Part shown: one piece after another, positions 1 through 8,269 of the stretch | Layout of the letters: each line of letters starts with the position of its first letter | Numbering within the stretch: the stretch's first letter is position 1 | DNA from: Chthonobacter rhizosphaerae | GTDB lineage: Bacteria; Pseudomonadota; Alphaproteobacteria; Rhizobiales; Pleomorphomonadaceae | Direction: 5' to 3' | DNA: 64,000 nt | NCBI RefSeq assembly: GCF_013839525.1 | Contig: NZ_JACDIS010000012.1 | Span: 89,673-153,672 of the forward strand | The notes under the pieces: generated by a model | Told to the model about the DNA's origin: nothing | Database searches by the model: none | The model's input: only the letters and a program-made list of their open reading frames with translations | Position numbers and translations under genes: made by a program

Positions 1-1016
1 CCCCGGTTGGACGACTGGCGACGGGCGGCGACCCGGCGGGCGAGGATCGGCAGCGCGATGACGGTGATCAGCATGGCGCCGATCACGATGGACATGACGA
101 TGCCCGGCACGTTGAGAAGGCCGAGGCCGAAGGTCACGAGCCCCATCACGAAGGCCGCGATGACGACGCCCGGGATGGTGCCGGACCCGCCGAGGATGCT
201 GACGCCGCCGAGCACCACCATGGTGACGACCTCCAGTTCCCAGCCGAACGCGATCGACGGCCGGGTGGACCCGAGCCGGGAGGTCAGCATGACGGCGGCG
301 GCGCCGGCGGCAAGCCCCGTCATCAGGAACAGGGTGAACTTGATGCGCTCCACCGGGATGCCCGAGAAGGTGGCCCCGAGCGGGTTGTTGCCGATGGCGT
401 AGACCTTGCGGCCGAAGGTGGTGCGGTGGAGCACGATGCCGCCGACGAGCGCAACGGCGAGGAAGAAGACGAGCTCGAACGAGATCACCCACCACACGTA
501 GCCCTGGCCGAACCAGGCGAAGTCGGCCGGGTATCCCTTGTAGACCTGGTCGCCCAGGGTGACGTAGGCGATGCCCCTGAAGAGGCTCATGGTGCCGATG
601 GTGACGACGATCGACGGCAGGCCGAAGCGGGTGACCAGAAGGCCGTTGAACGCCCCGCAGGCAAGCCCCACGCCGAGGCCGATGGCGACCAGCCCCGGCG
701 CGCCGACGCCCATCTGGGCGGCCGCCCCCATGGCGGTGGAGGCGAGCGCGATGATGGCGGCGACCGACAGGTCGATCTCGCCGGCGATCACCAGGAAGGC
801 CATGGCGACGGCGATGACGGCCTTTTCGGTGAAGTTGAACGTGGCGTCCGACAGGTTCCAGGGATCGAGGAAGTAGGGGGACGCCAGGCTGTTGGCGATG
901 AAGATCGCCACGGCCACGACGAGAAGCAGCGCCTCCCAGCTCTTCAGCGCGCGCGACATCCGGCCGTCGAGCCGGTCCGGGATCGTCCGGCGGGTGGGCG
1001 AGGCGGCGGTGGTCAT
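1..1016 (-). CDS. rhaQ: Rhamnose ABC transporter permease RhaQ (3' end cut by window edge)
   Basis: Inner-membrane permease of a carbohydrate importer of the CUT2/ribose type (BPD_transp_2 family). Translating the minus strand from the ATG at 1016 gives an open frame to the window edge. It begins MTTAASPTRRTIPDRL, has several hydrophobic segments, and contains the family motif GEIDLSV after the second one. About 338 codons are visible, close to full length for the family, so only a few residues should be missing. The start overlaps the stop of the upstream permease by four bases (ATGA), indicating translational coupling. The rhaP/rhaQ naming follows the gene order of the Rhizobium leguminosarum rha locus. 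The partners rhaK and rhaU would be expected beyond the left edge. Confidence 0.88.
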   Translation of the reverse strand, partial: MTTAASPTRRTIPDRLDGRMSRALKSWEALLLVVAVAIFIANSLASPYFLDPWNLSDATFNFTEKAVIAVAMAFLVIAGEIDLSVAAIIALASTAMGAAAQMGVGAPGLVAIGLGVGLACGAFNGLLVTRFGLPSIVVTIGTMSLFRGIAYVTLGDQVYKGYPADFAWFGQGYVWWVISFELVFFLAVALVGGIVLHRTTFGRKVYAIGNNPLGATFSGIPVERIKFTLFLMTGLAAGAAAVMLTSRLGSTRPSIAFGWELEVVTMVVLGGVSILGGSGTIPGVVIAAFVMGLVTFGLGLLNVPGIVMSIVIGAMLITVIALPILARRVAARRQSSNR

Positions 1017-2008
1017 GAGGCGGCTCCCGCGGTGGCGCCGGTCGGGCGCAGGATGATGCGGCCCTTGCGACGCTCCGCCCGGGCGTTGATCGCCACGGCG
1101 GCGATGATGACCGCGCCGGAGATGGCCATCTGGAAGAAGGGCGACACGTTGACGACCGGCAGGGCGTTCTTGATCAGGCCGAGGAAGAGCGCGCCGAGGA
1201 CCGCGCCGCCGACCGACCCGATGCCGCCCGCGATCGAGACGCCGCCGATCACGCAGGCGGCCACCACGTCGAGCTCGAACCCGGCCGCGATGTCCACGTA
1301 GGCGACCGCGTACCGGGCGACCCAGAGATAGCCGGAGAGGCCGGCCAGCATGCCGGACAGGCAGAAGGCCAGGAAGCGCGTGCGCCCCACGTCGACGCCG
1401 GCATAGATCGCGGCGGTCGGGTTGCCGCCGGTGGCGTAGAAGGCGCGGCCCACGTTGGTGCGGGTGAAGAGGACGGTCGCCCCGATGATCACGGCGAGCG
1501 CCACCCACGTCAGCACCGGCAGGCCCGCCACCAGCGTGCGGGGTGTCTCCAGGAACACCGGCGTCATCTCGTGGGCGTTCACCCACTCGCCGCCGGAGAC
1601 CACGAACGCCATGCCCCGGTAGATGGTGAGCGTCCCGAGGGTGACGACGATCGGCGGCATGTCGAGCTTCCAGACCAGCAGCCCGTTGAAGGCGCCGAGC
1701 AGGAGGCCGACGCCGGCCGACAGGAGGACCAGCAGGGCCAGCGGCAGGTCCGGGTTCGCCTCGTTCAGCATGGCGACGATCATGCCGGTGAAGGCCAGGT
1801 TGGCGGCGACCGAAAGGTCGATCGACCGGGTGAGGATCACCGCCGTCTGGCCGAGCGCGAGGATCATCAGGATGGCGGTGTCGTTGAACACGGCCGCAAG
1901 GTTCGCCGGCCTCGCGAAGGCCGGGAAGCGGCTCGTGATGACCACGAGGAGCAGCGCCATCGCGACGAGCAGCAGCGCCTCGCGCCGGGCGAAGAGCGAT
2001 TTCAGCAT
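1013..2008 (-). CDS. rhaP: Rhamnose ABC transporter permease RhaP
   Basis: Second membrane permease (331 residues) of the rhamnose ABC importer, expected to pair with RhaQ. It starts MLKSLFARREALLLV and has about eight to ten hydrophobic stretches. The conserved permease segment RSIDLSVAANLAFTG lies near residue 65. The reading frame is preceded by a pyrimidine-rich rather than purine-rich sequence, so the ATG at 2008 has no clear Shine-Dalgarno; it was chosen because homologous permeases start here. A 235-bp gap separates it from rhaT, unusually long inside this operon, and that gap holds a degenerate copy of the dispersed palindromic element. Confidence 0.9.
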   Translation of the reverse strand: MLKSLFARREALLLVAMALLLVVITSRFPAFARPANLAAVFNDTAILMILALGQTAVILTRSIDLSVAANLAFTGMIVAMLNEANPDLPLALLVLLSAGVGLLLGAFNGLLVWKLDMPPIVVTLGTLTIYRGMAFVVSGGEWVNAHEMTPVFLETPRTLVAGLPVLTWVALAVIIGATVLFTRTNVGRAFYATGGNPTAAIYAGVDVGRTRFLAFCLSGMLAGLSGYLWVARYAVAYVDIAAGFELDVVAACVIGGVSIAGGIGSVGGAVLGALFLGLIKNALPVVNVSPFFQMAISGAVIIAAVAINARAERRKGRIILRPTGATAGAAS

Positions 2009-2085
2009 GGCAGGAGGTTCCCGGAGCCGAATGCGGCGGACGCGGAGCGGAGGGCGAAGGCGGAGGGGAGGGCGACCGCTCCAGC

Positions 2086-2178
2086 GTCATGGTCCGCGAA
2101 GGTGGAGGCCATGTTCGCCGGAACGGCTTCACGGTCACCGTCGCGCCAAGTCCCCGCTCGGACCATGATGGGTGGGCG
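2086..2178. repeat. Degenerate copy of dispersed composite palindromic element
   Basis: In the rhaT-rhaP gap the left end GTCATGGTCCGCGAAGG is identical to the outer arm of the elements at 42318 and 42628. Further in, CACCGTCGCGC resembles the middle of the 42628 copy, and the right end reads GGACCATGATGGGTGG. The internal inverted repeat is eroded compared with the later copies. Confidence 0.5.
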
Positions 2179-2243
2179 TTCAGCGCTTTTGTTTTCTCCC
2201 CACCGCACCGACTTCGCGGCGCGCTTGACCGGTCCACCACCCA

Positions 2244-3770
2244 TCACGCGCCTCCCTCGTTGCCCGTGGCGGCGCGGACGAGGACTTCCGGCGTCAGGCC
2301 CTCCCGGTCGAAGGCGCCGGCCATGCGGCCCTCGCGCATCACGACCACCCGGTCGGCCATGCCGAGGATTTCGGGGATCTCGCTCGACACCATGATGACC
2401 GCGAGGCCCTCGCCGGCGAGTTCGCTCATGAAGGCGTGGACGGCGGCCTTGGAGCCGATGTCGATGCCCTTGGTGGGCTCGTCGAGAATGATGACCTTCG
2501 GACCGGTGGCGAGCCACTTGCCGATCACCACCTTCTGCTGGTTGCCGCCGGACAGAGTGCCGACGGGCTGGCTGAGCGAGGAGGCCCTCAGGTCCAGCCG
2601 CTCCGCGTAGGTGCGCGCGAGGGCGAACTCCTCGGCCATGCGGATGAAGCCGCGCCGCGCCGTGCGGTGAAGCGAGGGCAGAGACACGTTCTCCACGATC
2701 GCCATGGGCAGGATGGCGCCATGGCGCCCGCGCTCCTCGGGCACGTAGACGATGCCGGCGCGGATCGCCTCCGCCGGCGAGCGGACGGTGATCGGCCGGC
2801 CCTCCAGCGTCAGCGCGCCGGCGCTCGGCCGGGTGACGCCGAAGAGCGCCTGGCAGAGCTCCGACCGGCCGGCGCCGACAAGCCCGTAGAGACCCAGGAT
2901 CTCGCCGCGACGGAGCGCGAAGGAGACGCCGTCGAATTCCGTCGGGTGGCAGTAGCCCTCCACCTTGAGGATCGTTTCGCCGATGCGCGCGGGCGTCTTC
3001 GGAAAGACCTGGTCCACGGACCGGCCGACCATCATGCGCACGAGGTCGCTGTGGGTCACGTCGGCGAGGCCGCCCGCGCCGACCGCCTTGCCATCGCGGA
3101 AGACGGCGAAGTCGTCGGCGATGCGCCAGACCTCCTCGAACTTGTGGCTGATGAAGAGGATGGCCTTTCCCTTCGCCTTCAGCCGCCCGATGATCCGGAA
3201 CAGATCCTCCACCTCCTTGTGGGAGAGGGCGGCCGTCGGCTCGTCCATGATGACCACGCGGCTCTCCACCGAGAGGGCGCGGGCGATGGCGACGAGGTGC
3301 CGCTGGCCGATGGAGAGGTCCTTCAGGCGGGTGCGCGGGTCGATGTCGGCGTCCACCGAGTGGAGGAGGGCGGCCGAGCGGGCCCGCATGGCCGACCAGT
3401 CCACGAGGCCGAGGCGGTTCCTGGGCGCGTGGCCGAGCCAGATGTTCTCCGCCACCGACAGATCGTCGAAGAGCACCGTCTCCTGGTGGATGGCGGTGAT
3501 GCCGGCGGCCTGGGCGTCGGCCGCGGTCTCGAGGCGCGTGGGCGTCCCGTCGATCAGGATCTCGCCGGCGTCGGGCCGGTAGATGCCCGTGAGGATCTTC
3601 ACCAGCGTCGACTTGCCGGCGCCGTTCTCGCCGATGAGCGCGGTTACCCGGCCGGGGCGCAGGGTGAGCGCCACGTCGGCGAGGGCCTGCACGCCTGGGA
3701 AGCTCTTGGAGATGCCGCGCATCTCCAGGATCGGCGCGGCAAGAGCGACGGACTGGTTCAGCATGTTCAT
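2244..3770 (-). CDS. rhaT: Rhamnose ABC transporter ATP-binding protein RhaT
   Basis: Sugar ABC ATPase with two fused nucleotide-binding domains (RbsA/XylG type, 508 residues). The first half has Walker A GENGAGKST, signature LSIGQRHLVAIARAL and Walker B VVIMDEPTAAL. The second half has a degenerate Walker A (GLVGAGRSE), signature LSGGNQQKVVIGKWL and Walker B VIILDEPTKGID; such asymmetry is normal for this family. A longer frame extends to 3893, but the family homology starts at MNMLNQSVALAAPILEMRG, so the ATG at 3770 is preferred. It powers uptake through RhaP/RhaQ. This RhaT is not the E. coli rhamnose-proton symporter of the same name. Confidence 0.92.
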   Translation of the reverse strand: MNMLNQSVALAAPILEMRGISKSFPGVQALADVALTLRPGRVTALIGENGAGKSTLVKILTGIYRPDAGEILIDGTPTRLETAADAQAAGITAIHQETVLFDDLSVAENIWLGHAPRNRLGLVDWSAMRARSAALLHSVDADIDPRTRLKDLSIGQRHLVAIARALSVESRVVIMDEPTAALSHKEVEDLFRIIGRLKAKGKAILFISHKFEEVWRIADDFAVFRDGKAVGAGGLADVTHSDLVRMMVGRSVDQVFPKTPARIGETILKVEGYCHPTEFDGVSFALRRGEILGLYGLVGAGRSELCQALFGVTRPSAGALTLEGRPITVRSPAEAIRAGIVYVPEERGRHGAILPMAIVENVSLPSLHRTARRGFIRMAEEFALARTYAERLDLRASSLSQPVGTLSGGNQQKVVIGKWLATGPKVIILDEPTKGIDIGSKAAVHAFMSELAGEGLAVIMVSSEIPEILGMADRVVVMREGRMAGAFDREGLTPEVLVRAATGNEGGA

Positions 3771-3873
3771 GGGGGACGTCTTCTCAAAAGGCTGCCGTCT
3801 GGTGCGGCTTGCTCCGCCGGCGCGCGGACGGCGCACCGGCGGGCAGATCCGGCGCGAGGCCGGACGGAACGCC

Positions 3874-3892
3874 TGGCGGCCGCCGGCCGCCA
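3874..3892 (-). other. Stem-loop between rhaS and rhaT
   Basis: TGGCGGC (3874-3880) pairs with GCCGCCA (3886-3892) around a five-base loop, 14 bases after the rhaS stop. There is no T-tract, so it is probably not a full terminator. It may protect or attenuate the mRNA so that binding protein is made in excess over the membrane components. Confidence 0.45.
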
Positions 3893-3905
3893 AGATCGCC
3901 TAGGA

Positions 3906-4901
3906 TCAGAAGATCTTGGCGAATTCCTCGACGTTGCTGGCGTCGTAGGTGAAGGGGTCCGCCATGGCGCCTTCGCCGTTCCCGTCGAACGCGACCTGAC
4001 CCACGCGGCCGATCGGGATGGTCTCGCCCGGCTCGCCCTTCGCGGTGCCCTTGACGATGTGGTAGGAGATCATGGCCGCGGAATAACCGAGGTCGATCGG
4101 GTTCCAGATCGAGAACGACTTGGACGCGCCCGACTTCACATGACCGGCCATTTCGGACGGCAGGCCGAGGCCGGTGACGAAGACCTCGCCCACCTTGCCG
4201 GCGTCGGAGACCGCCTGGGCGGCGGCCACGATGCCGACGGAGGTCGGCGCCACGATCACCTTCACGTTCGGGTAGGTCTGCAGGAGGCCCTGGGTCTCGC
4301 GATACGACTTGTCGGCGAGGTCGTCGCCGTAGACGGTCGTCACCACGTTGATGCCCGGATAGTTCGGCTGGGCCTTCTTCAGCTCCTCGATCCAGGTGTT
4401 CTGGTTGGTGGAGGTGGCGGTCGCCGACAGGATGGCGATGTCGCCCTTGCCTTCGGGCAGGGCCGCCTGAGCGAGCTTCAGGAGCTGGTTGCCGATCAGC
4501 GAGTTGGACGACGGGTTGAGGTGCACCAGGCGGCCTTCCGGCGCCACGCCGGAATCCCACGAGATCACCTTGATGCCGCGGTCCATGGCCTTCTTCAGGG
4601 CCGGCGCGACCGCGTCCTTGTCGTTGGCCGAGATCGCGATGGCGTCCACGCGCTGGGCGATCAGGGCGTTGATCACCTCGATCTGGCCTTCGGCGGTGGT
4701 GGAGGTCGGGCCGGTGTAGATGATCTCCATGTCACCGACTTCCTTGGCGGCCTCCTCGGCGCCCTTCTTGGCGGCTTCGAAGAAGCCGATGCCGAGCGCC
4801 TTCACGACGAGGGCCACCTTGACGTTTTCCGCCTGCGCGGGGCCGGCGATGAGCGCGGCGGCGAGCGCCGTGCCGAGGGCAAGTGTCTTCAGAAACGACA
4901 T
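3906..4901 (-). CDS. rhaS: Rhamnose-binding periplasmic protein RhaS
   Basis: Periplasmic sugar-binding protein (331 residues, Peripla_BP_4/RbsB-like fold) that delivers rhamnose to the RhaPQT importer. It opens with a Sec signal peptide, MSFLKTLALGTALAAALIAG followed by PAQA, with likely cleavage after AQA near residue 24. The mature part starts ENVKVALVVKALGIGFFEAA. A good ribosome-binding site (GGGAGGAA) lies seven bases before the ATG. It follows rhaR by 83 bp and is first in the transport segment. The substrate assignment rests on the flanking rhaR, rhaD and rhaI rather than on binding-site residues. Confidence 0.9.
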   Translation of the reverse strand: MSFLKTLALGTALAAALIAGPAQAENVKVALVVKALGIGFFEAAKKGAEEAAKEVGDMEIIYTGPTSTTAEGQIEVINALIAQRVDAIAISANDKDAVAPALKKAMDRGIKVISWDSGVAPEGRLVHLNPSSNSLIGNQLLKLAQAALPEGKGDIAILSATATSTNQNTWIEELKKAQPNYPGINVVTTVYGDDLADKSYRETQGLLQTYPNVKVIVAPTSVGIVAAAQAVSDAGKVGEVFVTGLGLPSEMAGHVKSGASKSFSIWNPIDLGYSAAMISYHIVKGTAKGEPGETIPIGRVGQVAFDGNGEGAMADPFTYDASNVEEFAKIF

Positions 4902-4984
4902 GTCTTTCCTCCCTGGTGGTGCATTTCATCCCGCCCGCCTCATCGCGCCGGAACCGGGTTCGTCCCCGGCTCTCCCTCCGGCGG

Positions 4985-5797
4985 TCAGGCGACGGACGAA
5001 GATCTCTTCCGGTCGGCGGCGCCCTCGATCTCCGCGATGACGAGCGTGATGCCGGCGGTCTCGATCATCCGGCGCGCCTCGTCCGTGACGGCGTCGTCGG
5101 TGACGATGGTGGTGGCCCGCTCCAGCGGGCACAGGATCAGGCTGGAGCGGGTCTGGAACTTGGAGCTGTCGACGAGCAGCACGAGCTCGTCCGCCTGCCG
5201 CATCAGGCGCTGCTCGGACTGGATGATCAGGCTGTCGCTCTCCATGATGCCGAGCGGCGAGACGCCCTGGGCGCCCATGAACATGCGCTTGGCGTAGAAG
5301 TGCGCGGTGCCGTCGTTCTCGAACGGCGACAGGATGATGTTCTGCTCCCGGTAGACGGCGCCGGCCGGCACGATGGTGGTGCACTTGGTGTTCTTCACCA
5401 GGTGCTCGGCGATCGCGAAGGAGTTGGTCAGCACCTGGAGGCGGCGGCCGGCGAGGTGGTGGACCATCTGGAAGGTGGTCGTGCCGCCGTTGATGATGAT
5501 GCTGTCGCCGTCCTGGCAGAGCTTCACCGCCTCGCGTGCGATTGCGCGCTTCTGAGCGATGTTGACGGATTCGCTGACCCGGAACGGGCGGGCGGTCAGC
5601 GTGCCGATCTGCGGCGGATGCAAGGCCTCGGCGCCGCCGCGCACCTTGCGCAGGCGACCCTGGAGGGCGAGGGCGGCGATGTCCCGGCGGATCGTCGCTT
5701 CCGATACGCCCGTCAGCTCGACGATGTCCTGCACCGTCGCGACGGGCCGTTCCTGGACGGCGCTCAAGATGATCCGCTGGCGCTCACGTTCGTGCAT
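4985..5797 (-). CDS. rhaR: DeoR-family transcriptional regulator RhaR
   Basis: DeoR-type regulator of 270 residues. The N-terminal helix-turn-helix (about residues 6-57) includes RQRIILSAVQERPVATVQDI and the recognition stretch SEATIRRDIAAL. The rest is the sugar-phosphate-sensing DeoRC domain (IINGGTTTFQMVHHL, FMGAQGVSPLGIME). A strong Shine-Dalgarno (AAGGGAGGGG) precedes the ATG. It is the first gene of the rhaRSTPQ operon and divergent from rhaD. In Rhizobium leguminosarum the orthologous RhaR represses the rha genes; the same role is inferred here. Note that it is unrelated to the AraC-type RhaR of enterobacteria. Confidence 0.9.
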   Translation of the reverse strand: MHERERQRIILSAVQERPVATVQDIVELTGVSEATIRRDIAALALQGRLRKVRGGAEALHPPQIGTLTARPFRVSESVNIAQKRAIAREAVKLCQDGDSIIINGGTTTFQMVHHLAGRRLQVLTNSFAIAEHLVKNTKCTTIVPAGAVYREQNIILSPFENDGTAHFYAKRMFMGAQGVSPLGIMESDSLIIQSEQRLMRQADELVLLVDSSKFQTRSSLILCPLERATTIVTDDAVTDEARRMIETAGITLVIAEIEGAADRKRSSSVA

Positions 5798-5817
5798 GCA
5801 CCCCTCCCTTGGCTGCG

Positions 5818-5846
5818 ATCAAATCGGTTGAGTGGTTCGTTGTCAA
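5818..5846 (-). promoter_or_regulatory. Putative sigma-70 promoter for rhaR operon
   Basis: On the minus strand a perfect -35 TTGACA (5846-5841) is followed after 17 bases by TTTGAT (5823-5818), which matches four of six -10 positions. Transcription would start about 14 bases before the rhaR ATG. Confidence 0.55.
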
Positions 5847-5880
5847 TCAGCTTCAGTCAAAAAACGTCATGCTGCGGTGC

Positions 5881-5900
5881 AAAATGATCGAAAATGACCG
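5881..5900. promoter_or_regulatory. Tandem direct repeat, candidate RhaR operator
   Basis: AAAATGATCG is immediately followed by AAAATGACCG, a 10-base direct repeat with one mismatch. It sits between the two divergent promoters and just upstream of the rhaD -35 box. DeoR-family proteins often bind short A/T-rich direct repeats, so this is the best operator candidate in the gap. Confidence 0.4.
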
Positions 5901-5907
5901 GTTGCGA

Positions 5908-5937
5908 TTGACAGGCCGTGTCCGGCTGCGCGATATC
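5908..5937 (+). promoter_or_regulatory. Putative sigma-70 promoter for rhaD-rhaI
   Basis: A perfect -35 TTGACA (5908-5913) is followed after 18 bases by the weak -10 GATATC (5932-5937, three of six matches). It lies about 90 bases before the rhaD start. Confidence 0.45.
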
Positions 5938-6029
5938 TTCTCTCGTCCAACGACGGGCCGGGAGTGGCGACGATTATCGTGTCGCCGGTCCGTCCACCGC
6001 CAAGAAATCATGATGTTTGGGAGGCGCCG

Positions 6030-8132
6030 ATGGCCGACGTGGCCGATATCCAGCTCCTGGAGAACCGCTGGGACGAGGCCCATGCCGCGACCCTCGACGA
6101 GCCCGGCCGGCTCCTCTACCGGTCCAACCTCCTCGGCGGCGACAAGCGCATCACCAACTACGGCGGCGGCAACACCTCCGCCAAGGTCGTGCACAAGGAT
6201 CCGCTGACGGGCGAGGACGTGGTCGTCCTCTGGGTCAAGGGCTCCGGCGGCGACGTCGGCACCATGAAGCTGGACGGGTTCGCCACCCTCTACATGGACA
6301 AGCTGGAGCAGCTGAAAGGTCTCTACCGCGGGGTCGAGCACGAGGACGAGATGGTGGGCTACCTGCCCCACTGCACGTTCAACCTCAACCCGCGCGCCGC
6401 GTCCATCGACACGCCGCTCCACGCCTATGTGCCCTACCGGCACGTGGACCACATGCACCCCGACGCGGTGATCGCCATCGCGGCGACCGCCAACTCCCGT
6501 GCGCTCACGAAGGAGATCTTCGGCGACGAGATCGGCTGGCTGCCGTGGCGCCGCCCGGGCTTCCAGCTCGGCCTCGACCTGTCCGAGTTCGCCCGCGACA
6601 ACCCGACCGCTAAGGGCGTGGTGCTGGAGAGCCACGGGCTCTTCACCTGGGGCGACACCGCGAAGGAGTCCTACGAGACCACGCTGCGGATCATCAACAC
6701 GGCGATCCGCTACTTCGACACCAGGACCCGCGGGCAGGCGGCGTTTGGCGGCGCGTCGGTGTCGTCGCTCGGCGACGCGGAGCGCCGCGCGGTCGCCGCA
6801 CGCCTGCTGCCGGCGATCCGCCAGCGGATCAGCGCGGCCGAGCGCAAGGTGGGCCACTTCGACGACAGCCCGGCGGTGCTGGAGTTCGTGAACAGCCGGA
6901 ACCTGAAGCCGCTCGCCGCTCTCGGCACGTCCTGCCCGGACCATTTCCTGCGCACCAAGATCCGGCCGCTGGTCCTTGACTTCGACCCCGCCAAGGGCAA
7001 CCTCGACGAGGTGCTCGGCGGCCTCGACGGCGCGATCGCCGCCTACAGGGGCGACTACACCGGCTACTACGACCGCTGCAGACATCCCGACAGCCCGGCC
7101 ATCCGCGACCCGAACGCGGTCATCTATCTGGTGCCCGGCGTCGGCATGATCTCCTTCGCCCGCGACAAGGCGACGGCCCGGATCGCGGCCGAATTCTACG
7201 TCAACGCCATCAACGTGATGCGCGGCGCCTCCAGCGTGGACACCTATGTGGGCCTCTCCGAGCAGGAGGCGTTCAACATCGAATACTGGCTTCTGGAAGA
7301 GGCCAAGCTCCAGCGCATGCCGAAACCGAAGTCGCTCGTCGGACGGGTCGCGCTCGTCACCGGCGCCGCCGGCGGCATCGGCCGGGCGATCGCCGCCAAG
7401 CTGCTGTCGGAGGGCGCCTGCGTGGTGCTGACCGACATCGACGCGGCCGCTCTCGACGAGACCCGAACGACCTTCGCCAAGGCCTACGGGGCCGACCACG
7501 TGCGCTCCGTCCCGCTCGACGTCACCGACGAGGCGGCGGTCGCCGACGGCTTCACCCGCGCGGTGGTGGACTACGGCGGGCTCGACATCCTGGTCTCCAA
7601 CGCCGGCATCTCGTCCTCCGCTCCGGTGGAGGAGACCACGCTCGCCATGTGGGACCGCAACATCGACATCCTGGCGAAGGGCTATTTCCTGGTGGCGCGG
7701 GAGGCGTTCCGCCTCATGCGCGGCCAGAAGCTGGGCGGTTCGGTTGTGTTCATCGCGTCCAAGAACGGCCTCGCGGCCTCGCCGGGCGCGTCGGCCTACT
7801 GCACCGCCAAGGCGGCGGAAATCCACCTCGCCCGCTGCCTCGCCCTGGAAGGAGCGGACGTCGGCATCCGGGTGAACGTGGTGAACCCGGACGCGGTGCT
7901 GCGCGGCTCCAAGATCTGGACCGGCGAATGGCGCGAGCAGCGCGCGGCCGCCTACAACCTGCAGCCGGATGACCTGGAGGAGCACTATCGCAAGCGCTCC
8001 ATGCTGAAGCTCTCCGTCTTCCCGGAGGACATCGCCGAGGCGGTCTACTTCCTGGCGTCGGATCTCGCCGCCAAGTCCACCGGCAACATCATCAACGTGG
8101 ACGCCGGCAACGCCCAGAGCTTCACGCGCTGA
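6030..8132 (+). CDS. rhaD: Bifunctional rhamnulose-1-phosphate aldolase/short-chain dehydrogenase RhaD
   Basis: Fusion enzyme of 700 residues for the lower part of rhamnose catabolism. Residues 1 to about 430 form a class II aldolase/adducin domain (GGGNTSAKV; metal-binding HVDHMHPD; LESHGLFTWG). From about residue 435 a short-chain dehydrogenase follows with nucleotide motif TGAAGGIGRA, NAG in LVSNAGISS, and catalytic YCTAK. The aldolase cleaves rhamnulose 1-phosphate to dihydroxyacetone phosphate and lactaldehyde; the dehydrogenase half presumably oxidises lactaldehyde. The ATG at 6030 has GGGAGG in front; a frame open from 5964 lacks such a site. It is divergent from rhaR. Confidence 0.93.
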   Translation: MADVADIQLLENRWDEAHAATLDEPGRLLYRSNLLGGDKRITNYGGGNTSAKVVHKDPLTGEDVVVLWVKGSGGDVGTMKLDGFATLYMDKLEQLKGLYRGVEHEDEMVGYLPHCTFNLNPRAASIDTPLHAYVPYRHVDHMHPDAVIAIAATANSRALTKEIFGDEIGWLPWRRPGFQLGLDLSEFARDNPTAKGVVLESHGLFTWGDTAKESYETTLRIINTAIRYFDTRTRGQAAFGGASVSSLGDAERRAVAARLLPAIRQRISAAERKVGHFDDSPAVLEFVNSRNLKPLAALGTSCPDHFLRTKIRPLVLDFDPAKGNLDEVLGGLDGAIAAYRGDYTGYYDRCRHPDSPAIRDPNAVIYLVPGVGMISFARDKATARIAAEFYVNAINVMRGASSVDTYVGLSEQEAFNIEYWLLEEAKLQRMPKPKSLVGRVALVTGAAGGIGRAIAAKLLSEGACVVLTDIDAAALDETRTTFAKAYGADHVRSVPLDVTDEAAVADGFTRAVVDYGGLDILVSNAGISSSAPVEETTLAMWDRNIDILAKGYFLVAREAFRLMRGQKLGGSVVFIASKNGLAASPGASAYCTAKAAEIHLARCLALEGADVGIRVNVVNPDAVLRGSKIWTGEWREQRAAAYNLQPDDLEEHYRKRSMLKLSVFPEDIAEAVYFLASDLAAKSTGNIINVDAGNAQSFTR

Positions 8133-8138
8133 CCGGAC

Positions 8139-8169
8139 GGGATCCCTCCCTCGGAGGGGGAGGGGTCCC
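8139..8169 (+). other. G/C-tract stem-loop between rhaD and rhaI
   Basis: GGGATCCCTCCC and the following AGGGGGAGGGGTCCC form an imperfect hairpin seven bases after the rhaD stop. Its core resembles the CCCTCCCCC/GGGGGAGGG palindromes found in the nrtA-nrtB and nirD-nasA gaps. There is no T-run, so read-through into rhaI is expected. Confidence 0.45.
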
Positions 8170-8174
8170 GCTCG

Positions 8175-8209
8175 GCCGCCCGCACGCGAGATCAGCCGCC
8201 CGCACGCGA
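8175..8209. repeat. Short direct repeat in rhaD-rhaI gap
   Basis: GCCGCCCGCACGCGA occurs at 8175-8189 and again at 8195-8209, a period of 20 bases. It is non-coding, lies just downstream of the stem-loop, and has no evident function. Confidence 0.6.
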
Positions 8210-8269
8210 TGGCGGGCGATCGCTGGGCTTGGGCGCGCCCGGACAAGAAGCACAAAAGGGGAGGCAAAC

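Noticed and set aside
2436..5297. Open frame of 953 codons on the plus strand
   Set aside because: Antisense to rhaT, rhaS and rhaR, all of which have complete family motifs.
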